Notes under the pieces: model-generated
The model's input: only the letters and a program-made list of their open reading frames with translations
Told to the model about the DNA's origin: nothing
Databases searched by the model: none
Assembly (NCBI GenBank): GCA_036734105.1
Contig: DAIMZH010000003.1
Coordinates: forward strand, 73,558-137,557
Reading direction: 5' to 3'
Source of the DNA: Azoarcus_F sp036734105
GTDB taxonomy: Bacteria > Pseudomonadota > Gammaproteobacteria > Burkholderiales > Rhodocyclaceae
Length of the DNA stretch: 64,000 bases
Translations under genes and position numbers: made by a program
Part shown: in pieces, positions 8,714 to 15,564 of the stretch
Layout of the letters: every line of letters begins with the position of its first letter
Numbering within the stretch: the stretch's first letter is position 1

Positions 8714-9343
8714 TCAGAACCAGCTCTGCGGAATGATGAGCACGTCACCCGGACGCATCTCCACGTTGGCGGTCACATCGCCACGCTTCAACAAATCGTT
8801 GATACGAACACTGTACTGAGCACCATCCTCGGATGTTCGCAAGATCGTCGCACGGTTACCGGCTGCAAAGTCCGTAATCCCCCCGACGTCAATCATCACA
8901 TCGAGCAAGGTCATACGTTGCACATAGGGCAGAGTCTTGGGTGAGGTAGCCTCGCCAATTACCCGAATCTGCTCGCTGTATGGCCCACGGAAGCCACCCA
9001 CAATAACGGTCACGACAGGTTCGCGAATAAAGGTTTCAAGCGCAGCCTCTATGTCGCGGGCTACTTGAGAGGAATCCTTCCCGCTAACCGGCAGATCCTC
9101 CACCAGTGGTGTGGTAATGCGCCCGTCCGGACGCACAGGCACCGACATCGAAAGCTCTGGATTACGCCAAACCACGATGTTCAGGGAGTCGCCTGGACCA
9201 ATCACATAGGTATATTCCGCGTCTGCTGCCTGGGCAGGCGCCGGCGGATAAGGTGAATTCGCACAAGCTGAAAGAAACAAGCTTGCTACCAAGGCCACAC
9301 CGCCGAAACGGAATCTCACCAATTCTGAGTTGTCGTAAGACAC
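8714..9343 (-). CDS. XrtA/PEP-CTERM exopolysaccharide export lipoprotein (Wza-like)
   Basis: A 209-residue protein with a lipobox (SLFLSACANS, predicted lipidated Cys at about residue 27). A polysaccharide-export domain follows (YVIGPGDSLNIVVWRNPELS) and then a SLBB-type domain (IRVIGEATSPKTLPY). It is expected to be the outer-membrane exit component of EPS export. The start is GTG at 9343, preceded at proper spacing by AGAGGTGA; an ATG at 9348 is out of frame. It is the first gene of the minus-strand cluster, so the operon promoter should lie in 9344-9560. Confidence 0.88.
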   Translation of the reverse strand: MSYDNSELVRFRFGGVALVASLFLSACANSPYPPAPAQAADAEYTYVIGPGDSLNIVVWRNPELSMSVPVRPDGRITTPLVEDLPVSGKDSSQVARDIEAALETFIREPVVTVIVGGFRGPYSEQIRVIGEATSPKTLPYVQRMTLLDVMIDVGGITDFAAGNRATILRTSEDGAQYSVRINDLLKRGDVTANVEMRPGDVLIIPQSWF

Positions 9344-9726
9344 ACCATCACCTCTTGCTCGACAAAAAATTAACCCGTCCGATAACTGACAGGCAACCCG
9401 GATACTACACCCACACTCAAGACCGCATGAGGAAGGAATTCACATACTCAGACTGGAAGTGGAAAAGCATATCACTGGGCTTTGTAACAGCAAGCTTAAG
9501 CGAACTTTCAGACCATCCAAGCTAATCGCCGTCACATCTTCATCAGTACAAACACCACCAGAACACCAGCCGGAGGCACGCACACTGCGCAACTGCGAAT
9601 TTCTGACAACCAGTCACATCAGTCTCTTCCAATCTCCTCGGGTCGAGTTTAACCCAACGATCCTGTAGATCATTCAACACAAGATGAAAAAGGATACGTC
9701 GGCCACCGTGCTTGAGGTAAAAATCG
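9344..9726 (+). other. Intergenic region between EPS operon and rpsI; possible small RNA
   Basis: There is no protein-coding frame I can support in these roughly 380 bases. On the minus strand it must carry the EPS operon promoter, but I find no GG-N10-GC element in that orientation and only weak -35/-10 matches near 9370-9400. On the plus strand a good sigma-54-like element at 9575-9588 is followed by about 140 bases and then the hairpin at 9727-9755, which could also terminate plus-strand transcription. A CU-rich stretch near 9625-9640 (ATCTCCTC) could pair with ribosome-binding sites. The small RNA is a hypothesis only. Confidence 0.35.
9575..9588 (+). promoter_or_regulatory. Sigma-54 (RpoN)-like -24/-12 element
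   Basis: GGCACG-N4-CTGC with GG at 9575-9576 and GC at 9587-9588, the GG-N10-GC spacing required by sigma-54 holoenzyme (consensus TGGCACG-N4-TTGC). It points right, away from the EPS operon and towards the rpsI 3' end, where there is no protein gene. It may be a chance match. Confidence 0.35.
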
Positions 9727-9755
9727 AAAAAAAACCGCCCAGTGGGCGGTTTTTC
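9727..9755 (-). terminator. Rho-independent terminator of rplM-rpsI (symmetrical)
   Basis: The stem ACCGCCC-AGT-GGGCGGT (9734-9750) begins 15 bases past the rpsI stop and is followed on the minus strand by a run of about nine T. On the plus strand the same hairpin is followed by five T, so it could also act in the other direction. Confidence 0.85.
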
Positions 9756-9769
9756 GTATGCACAACTGC

Positions 9770-10162
9770 TTAACGCTTCGAGAACTGCTTGCGACGACGC
9801 GCCTTGCGGAAGCCGACTTTCTTACGCTCGACCTCACGTGCATCACGCGTGACGAAGCCAGCACTGCGCAGCGGACCCTTGAGTTCAGCATCGTAATCAA
9901 TCAGCGCACGGGTGATGCCGTGGCGAACAGCACCGGCCTGACCGGACTCACCACCACCAACCACGTTGACCATGATATCGAAGCGACTTTCGCTTTGGGT
10001 CAGCACCAGCGGTTGACGCACGATCATACGACCGGTTTCGCGTGAAAAAAACTCATCGACCGGCTTGCCATTGACGACAATGTTTCCGGAACCCGGCTTG
10101 ATGAATACACGGGCGACAGCAGTCTTGCGGCGGCCCGTTCCGTAGTTGTAGCTTACAGCCAT
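9770..10162 (-). CDS. rpsI: 30S ribosomal protein S9
   Basis: A 130-residue S9 protein. It starts MAVSYNYGTGRRKTAVARVF and ends in the conserved RKARRRKQFSKR tail that reaches the ribosomal P-site. ATG at 10162 is chosen over upstream starts because it matches family length and has a good ribosome-binding site (AGGAGCC). It is 13 bases after rplM, the usual rplM-rpsI operon, and is followed by a strong terminator. Confidence 0.98.
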   Translation of the reverse strand: MAVSYNYGTGRRKTAVARVFIKPGSGNIVVNGKPVDEFFSRETGRMIVRQPLVLTQSESRFDIMVNVVGGGESGQAGAVRHGITRALIDYDAELKGPLRSAGFVTRDAREVERKKVGFRKARRRKQFSKR

Positions 10163-10175
10163 GGAAAGGCTCCTG

Positions 10176-10604
10176 TCAGATCTCGAGTGCTTTGGGCTGC
10201 TGAGCGGTATGAGGATGCTCTGCACCCGCATAGCACTTCAGCTTCTTGAGCATTGCATAACCCAGCGGCCCGTTCGGCAGCATGCCTTTCACTGCCTTCT
10301 CGAGCACGCGTTCCGGGAAGCGCTGCTGCATTTTGGTGAAGTTGGTTTCGTAGATACCACCGGGGAAACCGGTGTGACGATAGTACTTCTTGTCAGTGGC
10401 CTTGTTACCGGTCACACGCAGCTTTTCCACGTTGACCACAACGATGTAGTCACCGGTATCAATGTGCGGCGTGTAAATGGCCTTGTGCTTGCCACGAAGG
10501 CGACGGGCAACTTCTGCTGCGAGACGGCCAAGAACCTTGTCCGATGCATCGACAACAAACCAATCGCGCGTGACTTCATGCGGCTTGGCAGAAAACGTTT
10601 TCAT
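10176..10604 (-). CDS. rplM: 50S ribosomal protein L13
   Basis: A 142-residue L13 protein. It starts MKTFSAKPHEVTRDWFVVDA and contains the family motifs GRLAAEVARRLRGKHK and MLPNGPLGYAMLKKLKCYAG. ATG at 10604 fits family length exactly; the frame extends further upstream but without homology. First gene of the rplM-rpsI operon, with a candidate promoter at 10661-10690 giving a leader of about 50 bases. Confidence 0.98.
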   Translation of the reverse strand: MKTFSAKPHEVTRDWFVVDASDKVLGRLAAEVARRLRGKHKAIYTPHIDTGDYIVVVNVEKLRVTGNKATDKKYYRHTGFPGGIYETNFTKMQQRFPERVLEKAVKGMLPNGPLGYAMLKKLKCYAGAEHPHTAQQPKALEI

Positions 10605-10660
10605 TCGAATCCTCGATCTTGTCCGGCCTCGCGAGTCGGCCAATAAACGGAAAGCTGAAA

Positions 10661-10690
10661 AGCTTAAACGATATAAAGCCACCTTGTCAA
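10661..10690 (-). promoter_or_regulatory. Candidate sigma-70 promoter for rplM-rpsI
   Basis: On the minus strand a perfect -35 TTGACA (10690-10685) is followed after 18 bases by TAAGCT (10666-10661) as the -10, within an AT-rich stretch. Transcription would start near 10654, about 50 bases before the rplM ATG. The -10 matches consensus at only three of six positions. Confidence 0.55.
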
Positions 10691-10800
10691 GGTCGATAGC
10701 ACACCTACGGCGTGCACGCTACCACTCCACTCGCATTGAGCAGACGACCAGCAAAGCAGGAGATAAAATAATTTCGACCCTCAGCGGGGCCGAATGAAAC

Positions 10801-10893
10801 TGGCGGAGAGGGGGGGATTCGAACCCCCGTGCCAGGTTTCCCTGACCATCCGATTTCGAGTCGGCGCCGTTATGACCGCTTCGGTACCTCTCC
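10801..10893 (-). tRNA. tRNA-Ser (anticodon CGA)
   Basis: A complete class II tRNA of 93 bases including an encoded CCA (10803-10801). The 5' acceptor strand GGAGAGG (10893-10887) pairs with CCTCTCC (10811-10805). The T-arm is GGGGGTTCGAATCCCCC. A long variable arm and the anticodon CGA at 10858-10856, reading UCG, identify serine. No integrase or repeated att sequence flanks it. Confidence 0.96.
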
Positions 10894-10950
10894 GGACCCG
10901 GGTTCAACCGGGAGCGCGAATTATACGCAGAGCGCGGACACGAAGCAACG

Positions 10951-11319
10951 TCAAACTTGTGCGGACTTGTCCATGCGTGGCAACAACTCGTCGTAGGCTC
11001 GAATGGCTTCAGCCGAATACATCAGCACCGGCCCGCCACCCATGTACGTGCAGACCGCCAGAGTCTCGATCAACTGTTCGCGTGTAACACCCAGTTTGAT
11101 CAGCGCCTTGACGTGAAAGCCGATGCAGGCATCGCATCGCGACGCAACACCAATAGCTAACGCAATCAACTCCTTGTGCAAGGCCGACAAGCTCCCCTCC
11201 TTGAGGGCAGCAGCAGACATGGCACTGAAGCCAGCCATGGTATCGGGTGCCTCCTTGCGCATGGCACCCAGAGCCTTGGAGACATCGGTCGTAATCTGAA
11301 CAAAGGACTTGCCTGACAT
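10951..11319 (-). CDS. Carboxymuconolactone decarboxylase/AhpD-like family protein
   Basis: A 122-residue all-alpha protein of the CMD/AhpD superfamily. The redox signature is Glu50 followed by C62-D-A-C65-x(3)-H69 in the segment ASRCDACIGFHVKAL, as in AhpD-like peroxidase-related proteins. Function is probably disulphide-based peroxide or peroxynitrite defence; the substrate cannot be read from sequence. ATG at 11319 has GAGA upstream; a TTG at 11325 is the alternative. It lies between tRNA-Ser and serS with separate spacing on both sides, so it is probably monocistronic or the distal gene after serS. Confidence 0.85.
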   Translation of the reverse strand: MSGKSFVQITTDVSKALGAMRKEAPDTMAGFSAMSAAALKEGSLSALHKELIALAIGVASRCDACIGFHVKALIKLGVTREQLIETLAVCTYMGGGPVLMYSAEAIRAYDELLPRMDKSAQV

Positions 11320-11401
11320 GATCAATCTCAGTTATTTATGATTTTCTAACATAGCATCAATCGATCCGGTCAGGCATTGCGAAAGATCAACCCGCATCGA
11401 A

Positions 11402-12691
11402 TTACGCAAGCGGACTCAACACCTCCACACCACCCATCCAAGGTTTGAGCGCATCAGGTACGCGCACGGACCCATCGGCCTGCTGGTAATTTTCGAGCAC
11501 CGCAACCAAGGTGCGACCAACAGCCAGACCAGACCCGTTGAGCGTATGCAACAGTTCGTTCTTGCCAGCCCCGGCACCGCGAACCCTCGCCTGCATGCGT
11601 CTCGCCTGAAAGTCGCCACAGTTGGAGCAGCTTGATATTTCACGATAGGTGTTCTGAGCTGGCAACCAGACTTCCAGATCGTAAGTTTTCGCCGCAGAAA
11701 AACCCATGTCGCCGGTGCACAGCACGAGCTTGCGATAGGGCAGTTCAAGCTTGCGCAAGATGGATTCTGCATGTCCAACCATCTCTTCAAGCGCATCCCA
11801 GGACTTTGCCGGATGCTCGATACGGACCATTTCGACCTTATCAAACTGGTGCTGTCGAATCAGACCGCGGGTGTCACGTCCATGACTACCGGCCTCCGAG
11901 CGAAAGCACGGGGTGTGCGCAACAAATTTGAGCGGCAGTTGATCAGCGGCTACAAGCTCACCACGCACCATGTTGGTGACCGGCACTTCGGATGTCGGGA
12001 TCAGGAAGAAACGTCCTTCGTCTCCGCGCGGCACGGCGAAGAGGTCTTCTTCAAACTTGGGTAACTGGCCGGTGCCAAACATCGACGTTTCGTTCACGAG
12101 GTAGGGCACGTAGACTTCGGTGTAACCGTGGTCGCAAGTGTGAGTATCCAGCATGAACTGGGCCAGCGCACGATGCAGGCGCGCCAACTCTCCGCGCATG
12201 ACTGAAAAGCGTGCCCCCGACAGCTTGACAGCCATTTCGAAGTCCAGACCACCCAGTCCTGCGCCGATGTCGACATGGTCACGCACCTCGAAATCGAACT
12301 GCCGTGGCGTTCCCCAGCGCAGCAGCTCGACGTTGCCGGTTTCGTCTTGCCCGTCTGGCACCGACTCATGCGGCAGATTGGGCAGACCCACAAGCCAGGC
12401 ATTGATCTCTTCCAGCAACACTGCCAAAGCCTGCTCGTTGGCTTTGAGCTCATCCCCAATGCCGCCCACTTCAGCCAGCACGACAGACGCGTCCTCCCCC
12501 TTTGATTTCAAAACGCCGACCTGCTTGGACAGGCTGTTGCGTCGCGCCTGCAGTTCTTGAGTCCGGGTTTGCAAGTCCTTGCGTCTGGCCTCCAAAACCT
12601 GAAAAGGGGTGGTATCGAACTGCATGCCACGTCTGGCCAGTCCGTCAACAACGGTTTGAATATTGGTACGCAACAACTGTATATCGAGCAT
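11402..12691 (-). CDS. serS: Seryl-tRNA synthetase
   Basis: A 429-residue class II synthetase. The N-terminal coiled-coil tRNA-binding arm occupies about residues 1-110 (QARRNSLSKQVGVLKSKGED). The catalytic domain shows class II motif 2 (TPCFRSEAGSHGRDTRGLIRQHQF) and motif 3 (LNGSGLAVGRTLVAVLENYQ). It charges tRNA-Ser; a tRNA-Ser gene lies 0.5 kb downstream. ATG at 12691 matches the family start MLDIQLLR. In Escherichia coli serS directly follows rarA; here 0.9 kb separates them and includes a minus-strand terminator-like hairpin upstream of serS. Confidence 0.97.
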   Translation of the reverse strand: MLDIQLLRTNIQTVVDGLARRGMQFDTTPFQVLEARRKDLQTRTQELQARRNSLSKQVGVLKSKGEDASVVLAEVGGIGDELKANEQALAVLLEEINAWLVGLPNLPHESVPDGQDETGNVELLRWGTPRQFDFEVRDHVDIGAGLGGLDFEMAVKLSGARFSVMRGELARLHRALAQFMLDTHTCDHGYTEVYVPYLVNETSMFGTGQLPKFEEDLFAVPRGDEGRFFLIPTSEVPVTNMVRGELVAADQLPLKFVAHTPCFRSEAGSHGRDTRGLIRQHQFDKVEMVRIEHPAKSWDALEEMVGHAESILRKLELPYRKLVLCTGDMGFSAAKTYDLEVWLPAQNTYREISSCSNCGDFQARRMQARVRGAGAGKNELLHTLNGSGLAVGRTLVAVLENYQQADGSVRVPDALKPWMGGVEVLSPLA

Positions 12692-12775
12692 ATTAATTAG
12701 GTCATATGAATATTTTCGGAGGTCACAACGCGACTGACGTGTGCATCATTCGCCTGCTCTACCAGTCCCCCGCAC

Positions 12776-12794
12776 GAAAAAGGGAGATCTCCCT
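12776..12794 (-). terminator. Terminator-like hairpin upstream of serS
   Basis: On the minus strand AGGGA-GATC-TCCCT is followed at once by TTTTC. The stem is short (5 bp) but has a U-tract, and the element lies 84 bases before the serS ATG. It could end rarA read-through or an unseen small transcript, or act as an attenuator in the serS leader. Confidence 0.45.
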
Positions 12795-12880
12795 GCGCCT
12801 GAGCTCTGGCGCTTGAAGAACCATCACGGCGGATGATTCTCTCGGCGAGCCTTGATTATCAGCCGCGAGAACATCGATAT

Positions 12881-12913
12881 CAAAACCGGTCTGGTCACAC
12901 CAAACCGGTTTTG
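12881..12913. repeat. Inverted repeat with 10-bp arms
   Basis: CAAAACCGGT (12881-12890) and ACCGGTTTTG (12904-12913) are perfect inverted arms, and an inner GGT/ACC pair extends the stem. The arms end in T-runs on both strands, as in a weak bidirectional terminator, but it may instead be an operator or part of a structured RNA. Confidence 0.6.
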
Positions 12914-13150
12914 GTCCAAGCGCCACAGGTGCCACCAGAGTTTGAGAAAAACAGGAACTAAAACAGACCGGAACGATCTGTACGAGCGGCTTTGTGATAC
13001 CCGGAGGGGTGACTATGGAATGATTATATTCCCGAAATCAATCGAAGCAGTAATAACAGCGCGGGGCTTTTCATTGGCGTTCCGTGCGCAACAGACCTAG
13101 GCTGAAATCAAGACACATGAAAATGTGCTGAAAAACGTGAGGAGACGAAC

Positions 13151-13414
13151 GTGTTATCCATGAAAGACTGCCTGGATTATTGCGATCTGACTGAAGATGA
13201 GGTCGCGTTGATCGCCGAGCATGAGGACATCCCGGATGTGGCTGCTGCCCAGCTTGCCTGCGGACTTGTACAGTCTCCGGAGGGTATCTTGCTACTCACC
13301 CAATATATGGATTCGCTGGCTGAAAAGGCATTGCAACGCGGCGATCTGGCGCGTGCGCGCAAGGCATTGTTCTTGCGCGAGCGATTTGTGTCGGACCATC
13401 CCCTGACACACTAG
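13151..13414 (+). CDS. Conserved-looking small protein of unknown function (87 residues)
   Basis: I cannot assign a family. The protein is acidic, predicted mostly helical, soluble and without a signal peptide. It contains CLDYCDLTEDEVALIAEHED and ends VSDHPLTH. GTG at 13151 is chosen because GGAG lies six bases upstream; the ATG at 13160 has poorer spacing. The even amino-acid composition and a proper ribosome-binding site support a real gene. It is the only plus-strand gene between ftsK and the left end of the window and sits inside the usual rarA-serS neighbourhood. Confidence 0.7.
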   Translation: MLSMKDCLDYCDLTEDEVALIAEHEDIPDVAAAQLACGLVQSPEGILLLTQYMDSLAEKALQRGDLARARKALFLRERFVSDHPLTH

Positions 13415-13589
13415 ACTTGCGCTCGCTCCATCATGCAACAAGCAACTCCAGTCTGAAACCCCGGCCTTCAGGACGCTGCTGAGCTTGATAACCAGCACTG
13501 CAGGCCGGCGGTTAAGACGTCAGTGATTTGACAGGCACGACAGACTCCTTACCAACCCCGTTCAGCGCGATACACCTGGATACCTGTAG

Positions 13590-14909
13590 CTAGTCTGTCG
13601 CCTGACTGCTTTTTGCCAAAGCATCTCGTTGCCGGAGAGTTGCAAGCTTTTCAGCAATACGGGACTCCAGACCACGCTGAACGGGCTGATACCAGCGCGG
13701 CTCTTGCATACCGTCGGGGAGATAGCTGGCGCCAGCGGCGTAACCATCGGCTTCATCATGGGCGTAGCGGTATTCACGGCCATAACCCAGCGACTTCATC
13801 AGCTTGGTGGGAGCGTTCCGCAGATGCAGCGGTACCGGAACAGACCCCTCTTGGCGAACAAAGGCACGAGCCGACTTGTAGGCCTTGTAGACCGCGTTTG
13901 ACTTGGCTGCGCAGGCGAGAAAGATAACAGCCTCGGCCAGTGCAAGCTCTCCCTCTGGAGAGCCCAGTCGCTCAAACGCTGCACAGGCTGATAACGAAAT
14001 GTCGAGCGCACGGGGGTCAGCCAGACCAATATCCTCGCTGGCCATGCGCACCAGGCGACGCCCAAGATAGAGTGGATCTGCCCCGCCATCCAGCATCCGG
14101 CAAAGCCAATACAATGCTGCATCCGGATGCGAACCGCGAACCGCTTTGTGTAGCGCCGATATCTGGTCGTAGAAAGCTTCGCCACCCTTGTCGAAGCGAC
14201 GCAGACGGCTGGCGAGTACCTCATCCAGAAAGGCACAACTGACCGGGTTGACCTGCGCTATTGCAGACGCCCCATGGACTTGATCGATCAGGTTCAAAAG
14301 TCTGCGCGCGTCACCATCGGCAAATCCGACAAGTCGGTCACGCGCATCCGCCTCAAACGTCAGCCCGGAGCACATGTTCAGCGCCCGATCAAAGAGCAGG
14401 TTCAGCGCACTATCATCAAGGGGTTCGAGAACATAGACGGATGTACGGGACAGCAGCGCCGAATTGACCTCAAAGGACGGATTCTCGGTAGTCGCACCAA
14501 TCAAGGTCACCAGACCTTGCTCGACATACGGCAAAAACGCGTCCTGCTGCGCCTTGTTGAAGCGATGCACCTCATCGATGAACAAAATGGTGTGACGCCC
14601 GCGTTGTTGCGCTGAACGAGCACCTTCTATTGCCTCACGGATATCCTTGACTCCGGCAAAAACCGCAGACAAGGCGATGAACTCCGCGTCGAATCCACGT
14701 GCCATCAGCCGCGCAAGACTAGTTTTGCCGACTCCTGGCGGCCCCCAAAGTATCATCGAGTGCAAACGGCCCGATTCGAACGCGAGGCGTAGTGGCTTGC
14801 CTTTGCCGACCAAGTGACGCTGCCCCGCCACATCATCGAGCGAGGCAGGCCGCATGCGTTCCGCCAATGGCACATTTTCACCTGGTGTGGCGGCAAAGAG
14901 ATCTGTCAT
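13590..14909 (-). CDS. rarA: Replication-associated recombination protein RarA (MgsA)
   Basis: A 439-residue AAA+ ATPase of the clamp-loader family acting at stalled replication forks. Walker A is WGPPGVGKTSLARL (about residues 54-67), Walker B is ILFIDEVHRFNKAQQD, and sensor 1 is LIGATTENPSFEVNSALLSR. The C-terminal MgsA tetramerisation domain contains GSHPDAALYWLCRMLDGGADPLYLGRRLVR. ATG at 14909, 25 bases after lolA; it is the third gene of ftsK-lolA-rarA. Confidence 0.96.
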   Translation of the reverse strand: MTDLFAATPGENVPLAERMRPASLDDVAGQRHLVGKGKPLRLAFESGRLHSMILWGPPGVGKTSLARLMARGFDAEFIALSAVFAGVKDIREAIEGARSAQQRGRHTILFIDEVHRFNKAQQDAFLPYVEQGLVTLIGATTENPSFEVNSALLSRTSVYVLEPLDDSALNLLFDRALNMCSGLTFEADARDRLVGFADGDARRLLNLIDQVHGASAIAQVNPVSCAFLDEVLASRLRRFDKGGEAFYDQISALHKAVRGSHPDAALYWLCRMLDGGADPLYLGRRLVRMASEDIGLADPRALDISLSACAAFERLGSPEGELALAEAVIFLACAAKSNAVYKAYKSARAFVRQEGSVPVPLHLRNAPTKLMKSLGYGREYRYAHDEADGYAAGASYLPDGMQEPRWYQPVQRGLESRIAEKLATLRQRDALAKSSQATD

Positions 14910-14934
14910 TGGGCGTACGCCTACCGACCGCAGC

Positions 14935-15564
14935 CTAAGGCGTGCCGATCACATCGGCACCCGGCGGCGGCGTAAACCTGAAAGTGTCTGGCGGCAGGTC
15001 TGCTCCCAGTCGCTGAGTCAAAAAATCAATCGTAGTGATTTGTCCAAAGTGATCACGCAACTCCATGCGCATCAACTGCCCCTCAGCCAAGCCAAGACGC
15101 ATGGATTCAAAACTGGAGTCTGGCTGACGCGGCGTGGCGGAAACCCACATCAAACCGTCACCCTCCCCCACATCCAGCAATTCGAAAGCCTGCTCCAGCG
15201 CCCCCTGCCCAGCCAGCACCGCCACCGGCGTACTGCCCAGCGCATCACCCAATTCCTGAACCGTTGCCTGATTGAGGTCTTCATCCCATATCCACAAACG
15301 CTCACCATCACTCACCAGCAACTGCGGATAGGGTTGCTCCACTACCCAACGAAAGCGTCCCGGGCGCTCAAAGGCAAATCGTCCGCTGGACAACTGCGGT
15401 CGACGCGCACTTCCGAGCACGACACTTTGCCGGAACTCGCCTTCGGCGCGCTCTGCACTGGCAACAAATTGCCGTAACTGCTCAATACCGCTGTCAGCGG
15501 CATGAGCTTGAAAAAAACAACTGGCAAGTATTACCGCCGCGACAGCGCGGACAAGACGAAGCAT
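14935..15564 (-). CDS. lolA: Outer-membrane lipoprotein carrier protein LolA
   Basis: A 209-residue periplasmic chaperone that takes lipoproteins from LolCDE to LolB. The signal peptide is MLRLVRAVAAVILASCFFQAHA. The mature part has family motifs including FAFERPGRFRWVVEQPYPQLLVSDG and a LDVGEGDGL region. ATG at 15564 shares a base with the ftsK stop (TGATG), indicating translational coupling. Its place between ftsK and rarA matches the gammaproteobacterial and betaproteobacterial arrangement. Confidence 0.95.
   Translation of the reverse strand: MLRLVRAVAAVILASCFFQAHAADSGIEQLRQFVASAERAEGEFRQSVVLGSARRPQLSSGRFAFERPGRFRWVVEQPYPQLLVSDGERLWIWDEDLNQATVQELGDALGSTPVAVLAGQGALEQAFELLDVGEGDGLMWVSATPRQPDSSFESMRLGLAEGQLMRMELRDHFGQITTIDFLTQRLGADLPPDTFRFTPPPGADVIGTP

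Larger units (their letters stand above)
12692..13150. other. Intergenic region upstream of serS and of the small plus-strand gene
   Basis: There is no recognisable protein gene in 459 bases. It holds a minus-strand terminator-like hairpin (12776-12794), a strong 10-bp dyad (12881-12913), and near the right end a CACAT-GAAA-ATGTG hairpin with a GNRA tetraloop (13114-13127) in the leader of the small plus-strand gene. A frame at 12852-13100 is open but shows no family resemblance. The structure suggests leader RNA or a small RNA rather than coding sequence. Confidence 0.5.

Noticed and set aside
9344..9560. Sigma-54 promoter for the EPS operon on the minus strand
   Set aside because: Looked for GG-N10-GC in the correct orientation upstream of the export gene and found none; the only good element points the other way.
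10801..10893. tRNA-Ser as an integration site for a genomic island
   Set aside because: No integrase, direct repeat of the tRNA 3' end or foreign-looking gene block on either side.
12852..13100. 82-codon plus-strand frame before the small hypothetical gene
   Set aside because: No ribosome-binding site, no hydrophobic or family pattern, and it overlaps the structured dyad; more likely leader or non-coding sequence.
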